A stretch of DNA of 64,000 bases from Bacterioplanoides pacificum (GTDB lineage Bacteria; Pseudomonadota; Gammaproteobacteria; Pseudomonadales; Oceanobacteraceae): positions 131,001-195,000 of the forward strand of contig NZ_JBHRYB010000014.1 in assembly GCF_042648445.1 (NCBI RefSeq). Reading direction: 5' to 3'. The notes under the pieces are model-generated. The model was not told the DNA's origin and made no database searches. It saw only the letters and a list, made by a program, of their open reading frames with translations. The position numbers and the translations under genes were made by a program. Within the stretch, counting starts at the first letter, position 1. The number at the start of each line of letters is the position of its first letter. This document shows positions 51,770 through 59,991 of this stretch, piece after piece.

Positions 51770-52445
51770 TATTTTCTAACTCTAGTTTGTATCCCATTCC
51801 ACGAATGGTATGAATTAACTTTGTGGAAAAGTCATCATCTACTTTGGCTCGTAAACGTCTGATAGCAACATCAATGACATTTGTATCTGAATCGAAGTTC
51901 ATATCCCAGACTTGTGAGGCAATTAAAGACCTGGGAAGTACTTCGCCTTCTCTCCTGGCAAGTAATTCTAATAAACAAAACTCCTTGTTACTCAGGCTGA
52001 TTTTCTTTCCTCCCCTATGTACGCGTCTGCGCGGTATGTCTATTGTCAGGTCTGCTATGGAAAGTTTATCGTCTGCCAGTTGAAGCGAGTTTCTGCGCAG
52101 TAGCGTCCGAACCCGGGCTAAAAGTTCGGTAAAAGCGAAAGGCTTTATTAAATAGTCGTCTGCTCCGAGCTCTAAACCTTTCACTCGATCTTCGACACTA
52201 TCCCGAGCCGTCAGAAATAGCACAGGAGTATTTTTTCCAGCTTCACGAATAGACTGCAGGATTCGCCAACCATCAATATCTGGCAACATTACATCAAGAA
52301 TTAACAGGTCAAAATCTTCTGTCATAGCTAGGTGATGAGCATCTAACCCGTTACGAATCAGTGTTACCATAAACCCAGATTCTGATAGACCGGTTTTTAA
52401 GTAATCCCCGGTTTTTATTTCGTCTTCGACGACCAATAAGCGCAT
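51756..52445 (-). CDS. copR: Heavy-metal response regulator, CusR/CopR type
   Basis: A 229-residue OmpR-family regulator: receiver with phospho-Asp in LLILDVMLPDIDG, switch Lys in DDYLIKPFAF, and C-terminal winged HTH (DSDTNVIDVAIRRLRAKVDDDF). It is divergent from copA with a CATTACA/TGTAATG box between. It should activate the copper genes downstream. Confidence 0.93.
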   Translation of the reverse strand: MRLLVVEDEIKTGDYLKTGLSESGFMVTLIRNGLDAHHLAMTEDFDLLILDVMLPDIDGWRILQSIREAGKNTPVLFLTARDSVEDRVKGLELGADDYLIKPFAFTELLARVRTLLRRNSLQLADDKLSIADLTIDIPRRRVHRGGKKISLSNKEFCLLELLARREGEVLPRSLIASQVWDMNFDSDTNVIDVAIRRLRAKVDDDFSTKLIHTIRGMGYKLELENNENS

Positions 52446-52507
52446 TTAACCACTCCTTTTTACAAGCCCCACTATATAAAGGCCAGGGATCATCAAGATT
52501 ACCTCTT

Positions 52508-52525
52508 CATTACATTCTTGTAATG
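52508..52525. promoter_or_regulatory. CopR-type cop box
   Basis: CATTACA-TTCT-TGTAATG is a perfect 7-4-7 inverted repeat between divergent copR and copA, like known metal-responsive cop boxes. Confidence 0.75.
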
Positions 52526-52610
52526 TGGGCGTAATCTCTCTGACAGTACCTCTTATTCATTATAAAGGAAAGACTACAACGCTCCTTTAACATGCGCTAG
52601 GAGGCTAGCT

Positions 52611-54401
52611 TTGATAAACACTGATACAAAGGCACTTTCGCCTACCCATCTCAACCGCCGTACGTTTGTCCAGGGGATTGCTGCAGGCGGATTGTTAGCT
52701 GCTCTTCCTTCCTGGGTTCATGCGGGCAGTAAAGCATCAGCTTCTTCTGATTCAATCCCGGTTCTCAGAGGTCGTGAGATTGATCTTGTTGTTGCTGAGA
52801 TGCCAGTGAACTTTACTGGTGCCGTTCGTATGGCGACAACGATCAATGGCTCTGTTCCCGCGCCAACTCTGCGTTTACGTGAGGGGGATGAAGTAACAAT
52901 TCGTGTGACTAACAAGCTGTCCGTTCCGACATCAATCCACTGGCATGGCATTTTATTGCCCTATGAGATGGATGGTGTGCCGGGTATCAGCTTTAAAGGG
53001 ATTGCGCCAGGGGAAACCTTTGTCTATCGATTCAAGTTACGCCAAAGCGGCACCTACTGGTATCACAGTCATTCTGGCTTTCAGGAAATGACGGGTATGT
53101 ATGGTGCATTGATTGTTGAGCCGCGTACCGGAGAAAAACATCAATCAGATCAGGATCATGTAATTCAGCTGTCTGACTGGACAGACGAAGATCCGATGAG
53201 TGTTTTCAGTAAATTGAAAGTACAAAGCGATGTATACAACTTAAGCCAGCCTACTTTTTTCGACTTTACTCGTGATGTTTCGGATATGGGGCTGCAATCG
53301 GCTCTGGAAAAACGTCAGATGTGGAACCGGATGCGTATGAATCCAACCGACCTTGCCGATTTATCCGCTGCCACCATGACCTATCTGATGAATGGCACGA
53401 CACCGGCAGGTAACTGGACGGGGCTGTTTAAGCCTGGTGAACGTGTACGTCTTCGTTTTATCAATGCTGCCAGTAACAGCTTTTATGATGTGCGCATTCC
53501 AGGCCTCAGGATGACAGTTATCCAGGCAGATGGTCAGGATGTGGAGCCGGTCACTGTCGATGAATTCCGTTTTGGCCCGGGGGAAACCTATGATGTGATG
53601 GTCGAACCTCAGAATGATGCTTATACGCTCTTCGCACAAAGCATGGATCGCAGCGGTTATGCATTGGGTACCTTAGCGACCCGCCAGGGGTTATCTGCCC
53701 CGGTGCCGTCAGTTGACCCCGTCGAGTGGCTGACTATGGCCGACATGATGGGTTCTATGAATCACAAAGGCATGAGTGGCATGGCCATGAATCATAGCCA
53801 GCACAGTTCTCAGGATACGCAGGAAATTAAGCACGATCTCAGCAAGCCATCAGGTACAGTACAACACGCACGTACAGAGTACGGTGCATCTGTGGATATG
53901 CGAGTCGACACCCCCAGCACGAAACTGAATGACCCTGGTATTGGCCTGCGGGATTTAAGTAAGAAAGGGCTAAGGCCAGTCGGCCACCGTGTGCTAACCC
54001 TGGCAGATTTAAAATCAATTGACGGTGTTATTGATGATTATCGAACCCCGGTAAGGGAGTTAGAGCTCCATCTTACTGGCAATATGGAGCGTTACAGCTG
54101 GTCATTTGACGGACTCGAGTTCGGCAAAAGTACGCCAGTATCTTTACGCCAGAACGAGCGTGTCAGAATCATTCTGCAAAACGATACGATGATGACTCAC
54201 CCGATGCATTTACACGGTATGTGGAGTGAGTTGGAAACGGATCAGGGCGAACTCCGTGTGCGCCGCCACACAATACCTGTTCAGCCAGCACAGCGTATCA
54301 GTTTCCTTACAACACCTCATGATTTGGGGCGTTGGGCCTGGCATTGTCATTTATTGTTTCATATGGACGCAGGCATGTTTCGTGAGGTAGTGGTGTCATG
54401 A
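52611..54401 (+). CDS. copA: Periplasmic multicopper oxidase CopA
   Basis: A 596-residue multicopper oxidase of the CopA/PcoA type that oxidises Cu(I) in the periplasm. A Tat signal (HLNRRTFVQGIAAGGLLAA) starts the protein. Copper sites are HWHGIL, YWYHSHSG, HPMHLHGMW and WAWHCHLLFHMDAGM. Residues 374-400 are Met/His-rich (MADMMGSMNHKGMSGMAMNH), as needed for Cu(I) binding. Start 52611 is TTG; an ATG further in would cut the signal. First gene of the copper operon. Confidence 0.94.
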   Translation: MINTDTKALSPTHLNRRTFVQGIAAGGLLAALPSWVHAGSKASASSDSIPVLRGREIDLVVAEMPVNFTGAVRMATTINGSVPAPTLRLREGDEVTIRVTNKLSVPTSIHWHGILLPYEMDGVPGISFKGIAPGETFVYRFKLRQSGTYWYHSHSGFQEMTGMYGALIVEPRTGEKHQSDQDHVIQLSDWTDEDPMSVFSKLKVQSDVYNLSQPTFFDFTRDVSDMGLQSALEKRQMWNRMRMNPTDLADLSAATMTYLMNGTTPAGNWTGLFKPGERVRLRFINAASNSFYDVRIPGLRMTVIQADGQDVEPVTVDEFRFGPGETYDVMVEPQNDAYTLFAQSMDRSGYALGTLATRQGLSAPVPSVDPVEWLTMADMMGSMNHKGMSGMAMNHSQHSSQDTQEIKHDLSKPSGTVQHARTEYGASVDMRVDTPSTKLNDPGIGLRDLSKKGLRPVGHRVLTLADLKSIDGVIDDYRTPVRELELHLTGNMERYSWSFDGLEFGKSTPVSLRQNERVRIILQNDTMMTHPMHLHGMWSELETDQGELRVRRHTIPVQPAQRISFLTTPHDLGRWAWHCHLLFHMDAGMFREVVVS

Positions 54402-55282
54402 AAAAAGTCATGAAAATAAAGAGCTTAAACCTGTTAACAGCAGTGGTTCTTACTGCCAGTGGTTTACCGATCAATCATGCCGTAGCGCAAATGGACATGG
54501 CTGGGGATGTTGGTCCCCAGCATCACAAAATGAGTCAGATGCAGGGGGGAAGTGCCCCAGCCAATGCTCGGGATCCACACGCCTACTCAGATGGCTTTAC
54601 CTTGACCGAAGGGCCGTATGCGCAATCGGGTCCCCGGCAACTAAAACTGGCTGACGAACATGCTTTCTGGGCTGTAATGGGCAATCGTTTTGAATATCTG
54701 GAAGACAGTGAAAGCACTACTTACGACCTTCAGGCCTGGTACGGAGTGACCTTCGATCGGTTTGTGGTCAAAGCCGAAGGCGATATTAAAGATGGGGCCT
54801 TGGAAGAAAGCTCTACCGATCTGCTCTGGGGTCATGCATTAAACGCTAATTTTGATACCCAGTTCGGTATCCGGTTTGACCAATATAAAGAGGGCAAAGG
54901 TCGTCAATGGTTGGCTTTGGGAGTACAGGGATTAGCACCTTACTGGTTTGAGCTGGATGTTACTGCGTATCTGGACGACGGCGGGCGGACTGCTTTGTCT
55001 GCTGAGGCGGAATACGAATTATTAATGACTCAGCGTTTGATTCTGCAACCCCGTGCTGAGTTGAATATCTATGGCAGGGATGATTCCGATAATGGCATTG
55101 GCTCAGGTTTATCAGACATGTCTCTCGGCTTACGTCTTCGATACGAATTCAATCGTCAGTTCGCCCCTTATATTGGGGTAGAGCAGTCGAACACTTTTGG
55201 CGATACAGCTGATTATCGCCAGGCTGATGGAGAGAGCCGATCAGAAACTCAGGCCTCCATCGGGCTTAGATTCTGGTTCTAA
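54398..55282 (+). CDS. copB: Outer-membrane copper resistance protein CopB
   Basis: A 294-residue protein with signal peptide, a Met/His-rich mature start (MDMAGDVGPQHHKMSQMQGG) and an outer-membrane barrel (FRYEFNRQFAPYIGVEQSNTFG-like strands, ending in LRFWF). It overlaps copA by 4 bp. CopB binds or retains copper at the outer membrane. Confidence 0.92.
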   Translation: MKKVMKIKSLNLLTAVVLTASGLPINHAVAQMDMAGDVGPQHHKMSQMQGGSAPANARDPHAYSDGFTLTEGPYAQSGPRQLKLADEHAFWAVMGNRFEYLEDSESTTYDLQAWYGVTFDRFVVKAEGDIKDGALEESSTDLLWGHALNANFDTQFGIRFDQYKEGKGRQWLALGVQGLAPYWFELDVTAYLDDGGRTALSAEAEYELLMTQRLILQPRAELNIYGRDDSDNGIGSGLSDMSLGLRLRYEFNRQFAPYIGVEQSNTFGDTADYRQADGESRSETQASIGLRFWF

Positions 55283-55328
55283 TCATCAGCACGTTAAAAA
55301 CATCACATAACCCTTAGAGGAAAAACCT

Positions 55329-55625
55329 ATGAAAAATAAAATTCTGATTCCGGCTTTCGTTTTAACTGCTTTGAGCATGACATTTTCGGCCCAGGCCCAT
55401 GATCCCAAAGAACATATGAAAAATGCAGAAAGCCCGGATTGCGCAGCAATGAAGGATATGGATCACAAACGAATGAATAAGAATGATCCGGTTATGCAGG
55501 CCATGATGAAGCAGTGTATGAAACATATGGGCCATGGTAATGGCATGAAGGGTATGAATCACAACAGTTCAGTTGATGCCTCCAAAAAACAGTCAGAAAA
55601 ACAGCATTCTGGCCACAAACACTAA
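55329..55625 (+). CDS. Met/His-rich periplasmic protein, putative copper binder
   Basis: A 98-residue protein with signal peptide (MKNKILIPAFVLTALSMTFSAQA). The mature part is extreme in Met, His, Lys and Asp (MKDMDHKRMN, MQAMMKQCMKHMGHGNGMKGMNHN) and ends in HSGHKH. It is not a recognised Cop family. Position between copB and a cytochrome suggests copper buffering. Confidence 0.7.
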   Translation: MKNKILIPAFVLTALSMTFSAQAHDPKEHMKNAESPDCAAMKDMDHKRMNKNDPVMQAMMKQCMKHMGHGNGMKGMNHNSSVDASKKQSEKQHSGHKH

Positions 55626-55647
55626 TCCGAATATATAAGGAGCTCCC

Positions 55648-56223
55648 ATGCCTACTTTTACAGCCTTTATTAAAAGCATGTTCATTATTTCGGCTGTTGG
55701 CCTGATAGGCGGGGGGCTGTTTATATACTCAGGCCTATATCCAATGGGGGCTGATGTGCCTCATAACAAACTGAGTTACTGGATGTTAGAAACTTTGCGC
55801 GAACGTTCCATCGCTCGTGCTGCGAGTAATATCCAGGTACCGGATGATCTGAATACATCAGACCGACTATTAGCTGGCGGGGCTGACTACAATGATATGT
55901 GTGCGGGCTGTCATCTTGAGCCGGAGGTAAAAGAGAGTGACTTTACGATTGGTCTTTACCCATCTCCACCAAACCTGACCGAAGCACCTCAAGATCATGG
56001 ACATGAACATAGCAGTGGCAGTGACGAGCATGGCAAGGACGCAGAAATACAACGACAATTCTGGATAATAAAACACGGAATTAAAGCCTCAGGAATGCCT
56101 GCGTGGGGACCAACTCATAGTGACGAACGTATTTGGAATATGGTGTCTTTTTTACAAAGGCTACCGTCGCTGACAAAAGAGCAATATCAGATATTAACAG
56201 CAAGAGGTCAGGAAGATCAGTGA
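55648..56223 (+). CDS. Membrane-anchored cytochrome c in the copper operon
   Basis: A 191-residue protein with an N-terminal TM helix, one heme motif MCAGCH at about residue 89, and axial Met in GMPAWGPTHSD. Before the last third is a His/Asp-rich loop (QDHGHEHSSGSDEHGKD) that could bind copper. It may take electrons from CopA-type oxidation; unproven. It is encoded 22 bp after the Met/His-rich gene. Confidence 0.8.
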   Translation: MPTFTAFIKSMFIISAVGLIGGGLFIYSGLYPMGADVPHNKLSYWMLETLRERSIARAASNIQVPDDLNTSDRLLAGGADYNDMCAGCHLEPEVKESDFTIGLYPSPPNLTEAPQDHGHEHSSGSDEHGKDAEIQRQFWIIKHGIKASGMPAWGPTHSDERIWNMVSFLQRLPSLTKEQYQILTARGQEDQ

Positions 56224-56308
56224 AATAAGCTGACTATGGACCTGATGCTTTCATACTGATGTAGTGAATAAGATAAAAATGAAATTAATTATTTTAAAGG
56301 CCGAGATA

Positions 56309-56791
56309 ATGCAAAAATTAGTCAAACTGACATTAATGATATTGTTGTTTCCACTATCTGTACTTGCTGAAAGTAATCAATACCAGCCTGGAACGCCTGA
56401 ATTATTGGTATATAAACACCCTGCATGTGGTTGCTGTAAAAAATGGGTTAAACACATTGAAAATGAAGGGATTGATGTCACCTCAAAAGAGACTAAAAAA
56501 ATCAGTGCAATCAAAGATAAGTATGGTATCAAACAAAACTTCAGATCTTGCCATACCGCAGTATCAAGCGATGGATATACCTTTGAAGGGCATGTTCCGG
56601 CAAAATTAATTCACCAGTTCCTCTCTGAAAGCAATTCAAACGCTATTGGGCTTTCTGTCCCCGCGATGCCTGTTGGCTCACCTGGAATGGAAGTGGGTGA
56701 TAAGTTTATGCCTTATCAGGTGTTACTGCTTCTGAAAGATGGAAGTAGTAAGGTCTATGCTGAGATTAATACGTATGAGGACCAGTTCTGA
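56309..56791 (+). CDS. DUF411 metal-binding protein
   Basis: A 160-residue periplasmic protein: signal MQKLVKLTLMILLFPLSVLA, then YKHPACGCCKKWVKHIENEGI (the CGCC motif of DUF411) and SCHTAVSSDGYTFEGHVPA. Family members bind copper or other metals in resistance operons. ATG 56309 follows an AAAGG site; ATG 56279 or the first frame start at 56264 is less likely. It overlaps the next gene by one base. Confidence 0.87.
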   Translation: MQKLVKLTLMILLFPLSVLAESNQYQPGTPELLVYKHPACGCCKKWVKHIENEGIDVTSKETKKISAIKDKYGIKQNFRSCHTAVSSDGYTFEGHVPAKLIHQFLSESNSNAIGLSVPAMPVGSPGMEVGDKFMPYQVLLLLKDGSSKVYAEINTYEDQF

Positions 56792-58203
56792 TGAAGCTCT
56801 TATTTGCCATTCCAAGGTCACTGTTCCTGGCGAAGCTGTCTTTGGGGGTGATGGTTAGCATGTCCGTATTGTCGGTACATGCTCAACAAGTGATTTCTTT
56901 AGAGCAGGCTATCAGTATCGCCCAGAAAAATGACCCCTGGCTTTATAGTAGTCAGCTAAAGCAGGAGGCAGCAAATCATCGCAGTATCGCATCAAGCACC
57001 TTGCCCGATCCCAAAATTTCCATAAGCATGATGAACCTGCCAACGGACTCATGGGAGTTTGATCAGGAGGGTATGACTCAATTCAAAGTTGGTGTCACCC
57101 AAATGTTCCCTAGAGGTAATACTCTGGAATTAAAAGAAAGTCAGCTAAAAATCAAGGCATCTGAATTTCCATTCCTGCGGGCTGATCGAAAGGAAAAATT
57201 GAAAGTAATGGTGTCTGAGCTTTGGCTTGAAGCTTATCTTGCTCAAAAAACGATACATCTCATTGAGTCGGATTGGCAATTATTTGAGCAAATGGTTGAG
57301 GTTGCTAAGGCGAGTTATTCCACTGCGCTAGGAAAAACGAGACAGCAAGATGTTATCAGAGCCCAATTGGAGATAGTGCAGTTAGAAGATCGTCTTACGA
57401 CGCAGAAACAAAAACTTGAATCGACAATCGCCCGGCTGAATGAATGGTTACATGTATTTGATAACAGTAATTTGGAAGGTGCCTTTGACTTTGACCGACA
57501 ACCCCAAACGTTTTTAACCTCAGATCATCTGCCAGAAATTGAACTGGATAACCCATCAATATTACCACCAGGTAAACATTTCAGAAGCAGGTTAGCTCAG
57601 GAGTTTTCAGATCATCCAGCAATATTAGCCATTGATATTAAGGAACGAGTGTCTGAAAAAGGGGTTGATCTTGCCAAACAGCAATATAAGCCTCAGTGGG
57701 GGGTGAATGCCAGTTACAGCTATCGGGATGACATGCCTTCAGGACAGGAACGTGCCGACTTGTTTTCAGTCGGTATCTCTTTTGATCTGCCTTTGTTCAC
57801 GGGCAATAGACAAGATAAGCAGGTTGCAGCGTCGATTGCTGAGACTGAATCTGTAAAAACAGAAAAATTGCTACTCATAAAAAAAATGATCAGCGCAGTC
57901 GAGCGAGAGATAAAAAAACTCAACCGTTTATTGCAGCGACAATCTCTGTATAACGACCAGTTATTGACCAAGTCCTATGAACAGGCAGAAGTAACGTTAA
58001 CAGCTTATACCAATGATGATGGTGATTTCTCAGAAGTTGTCAGAGCCAGAATCGCTGAGCTGAATACCCGCATTTCGGCATTAAAAATCGATGTTGAAGT
58101 GCTGAAAACAATAGCCCGGATCAACTACTTTTTCGCAATAGCATCAGCAGACGGCTATAGCAATATTAATAAAGGCACCAGTCAGGATTTTGGAGGTAAA
58201 TAA
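56791..58203 (+). CDS. cusC: TolC-family outer-membrane efflux protein, CusC/CzcC type
   Basis: A 470-residue outer-membrane factor with two OEP repeats (ISLEQAISIAQKNDPWLYSSQLK near the start; SVGISFDLPLFTGNRQDKQVAASIAE in the second). It has a signal peptide but no lipobox Cys. It partners the following CusB and CusA as the outer-membrane channel. Overlaps cusB by one base. Confidence 0.88.
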   Translation: MKLLFAIPRSLFLAKLSLGVMVSMSVLSVHAQQVISLEQAISIAQKNDPWLYSSQLKQEAANHRSIASSTLPDPKISISMMNLPTDSWEFDQEGMTQFKVGVTQMFPRGNTLELKESQLKIKASEFPFLRADRKEKLKVMVSELWLEAYLAQKTIHLIESDWQLFEQMVEVAKASYSTALGKTRQQDVIRAQLEIVQLEDRLTTQKQKLESTIARLNEWLHVFDNSNLEGAFDFDRQPQTFLTSDHLPEIELDNPSILPPGKHFRSRLAQEFSDHPAILAIDIKERVSEKGVDLAKQQYKPQWGVNASYSYRDDMPSGQERADLFSVGISFDLPLFTGNRQDKQVAASIAETESVKTEKLLLIKKMISAVEREIKKLNRLLQRQSLYNDQLLTKSYEQAEVTLTAYTNDDGDFSEVVRARIAELNTRISALKIDVEVLKTIARINYFFAIASADGYSNINKGTSQDFGGK

Positions 58204-59969
58204 TGTCTGAGAACACAAAAGAATCACGATTAAAATTAGTTGTTGCGGCTGTTCTGGGGGCATTTCTTGGTGCAGGTATATTAAGCGTAATAAAAGTACC
58301 TTCGGGCTCTAATGGAGCAGGCGACGCATCCGGAGAGAAAAAACCACTCTATTGGGTTGCGCCAATGGATTCAAATTATCGCAGAGATGAACCTGGCAAG
58401 TCTCCGATGGGGATGGATCTGGTGCCTGTGTACGAAGAGGACTCTTCAAGTGATGGTTTTGGACCTGGTGCGGTAAAGATCTCTCCTCATGTTGTTAATA
58501 ACCTTGGTGTTCGAACCTCGCCGGTTGAACTGAAAAACATCCATACAAATATATCGACGGTAGGTTATGTTCAATACGATGAAGATCAGTTAGTTCATAT
58601 TCACCCTCGTGTCGATGGTTGGATTGAGAAGCTATATGTCAAAGCTGCTGGCAATCCGGTAGACAAGGGCCAGCCGCTATATACGCTATATTCGCCCCAG
58701 CTTGTGAATGCACAGGAAGAATTGCTTATCGCAATTAATCGAAATAATAAACCTTTGATTAAGGCCGCTAAGGATCGTTTAAGGGCATTACAGCTATCTG
58801 ATAAATTTATTGATCAGTTGTATCAAAGCCAGAAAGTCCAGCAGAGCATTACTTTCTATTCACCGCAGTCAGGCGTGGTTGATGGCCTGAAAATCCGCGA
58901 AGGGTTCTTTGTAAAACCAGGAAATACATTGCTGAGCATAGGAAAGCTGGATCAGGTATGGGTCGAAGCTGAAGTATTTGAGCGTGACTCAGCTCTTATA
59001 AAAGAGGGCCTTCCCGTTTCAATGACACTTGATTACCTTCCGGGACAGGAGTGGGCAGGCGTAGTGGATTACGTATATCCAACGCTAAACAACAAAACGA
59101 GAACACTTCGTGTGAGATTGAAATTTGATAACCCAGACTACCAATTAAAGCCGAATATGTTCGCCCAGATATCAATTCACGCTAATCAGGCAAATAACGC
59201 AATTCTGGTACCTAAAGAAGCTGTCATCCGAACTGGCAAACAAGACCGGGTAGTACTTGCTCTGGGTGATGGTCAGTTTAAATCTGTCGCGGTAACAATA
59301 GGCCGGGTAGATCTGAACAGTATTGAAATTTTAGATGGCCTTAGCGAAGCAGATACTGTTGTGACGTCAGCTCAGTTTCTTATTGATTCCGAATCCAGTA
59401 AAAGTTCGGATTTTAAGCGAATGACGCATGAGGAAGTTCCTGAATCGGTTTGGATGGAAGGACAGGTCAACAGTGTTATGACCGAACACCGTATGGCCAA
59501 TATTTCACATGGCCCGGCTGAAGCCTGGGATTGGCCATCTATGACTATGGATTTTAGTGTATCCAATCGTGTTGATATTGCTGCTTTAGAAGCTGGTCAA
59601 TCACTGCATTTCGAAGTGAGTAAAACTGACGAGAATGATTATGAAGTCACGGGTATTCATATTATGTCAGAACCTGAAGTTTCCTCAGCAACCGTAGCAG
59701 GCATAGTTAATTTGATAAGTGCCACAAACCAAAGTTTAAATATCACTCGTGGCCCAATCGAAAAATGGAACAGGCCTGAAGCGACGATGGATTTTACTCT
59801 CGCAGAAGGCATCGATATTTCTGACTTTGCTGCAGGAGACAAAGTTATATTCACCTTTGAAGTACGGGATGATTTTGTCATTACTGAAATTTCTTTAGAT
59901 ACCTCTGATATGGGTTCTGATAAGCAGGGAAAAGACGCCGCTGATCATTCGGATCACAGTGGCCATTAA
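58203..59969 (+). CDS. cusB: RND efflux adaptor CusB with two C-terminal CusF-like domains
   Basis: A 588-residue membrane-fusion protein. Residues 50-75 hold the YWVAPMDSNYRRDEPGKSPMGMDLVPVY metal-binding segment, followed by lipoyl, hairpin and beta-barrel domains (HIHPRVDGWIEKLYVKAAG). From about 415 a CusF-like domain follows with ISHGPAEAWDWPSMTMDF, which has the CusF His, Trp and both Met ligands. From about 493 a second copy has ITRGPIEKWNRPEATMDF, in which His, Trp and the first Met are replaced. The C-terminus is His-rich (DHSDHSGH). It likely transfers Cu(I) to CusA. Confidence 0.92.
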   Translation: MSENTKESRLKLVVAAVLGAFLGAGILSVIKVPSGSNGAGDASGEKKPLYWVAPMDSNYRRDEPGKSPMGMDLVPVYEEDSSSDGFGPGAVKISPHVVNNLGVRTSPVELKNIHTNISTVGYVQYDEDQLVHIHPRVDGWIEKLYVKAAGNPVDKGQPLYTLYSPQLVNAQEELLIAINRNNKPLIKAAKDRLRALQLSDKFIDQLYQSQKVQQSITFYSPQSGVVDGLKIREGFFVKPGNTLLSIGKLDQVWVEAEVFERDSALIKEGLPVSMTLDYLPGQEWAGVVDYVYPTLNNKTRTLRVRLKFDNPDYQLKPNMFAQISIHANQANNAILVPKEAVIRTGKQDRVVLALGDGQFKSVAVTIGRVDLNSIEILDGLSEADTVVTSAQFLIDSESSKSSDFKRMTHEEVPESVWMEGQVNSVMTEHRMANISHGPAEAWDWPSMTMDFSVSNRVDIAALEAGQSLHFEVSKTDENDYEVTGIHIMSEPEVSSATVAGIVNLISATNQSLNITRGPIEKWNRPEATMDFTLAEGIDISDFAAGDKVIFTFEVRDDFVITEISLDTSDMGSDKQGKDAADHSDHSGH

Positions 59970-59991
59970 TAAGATATAGAGAAGTTTTGTT

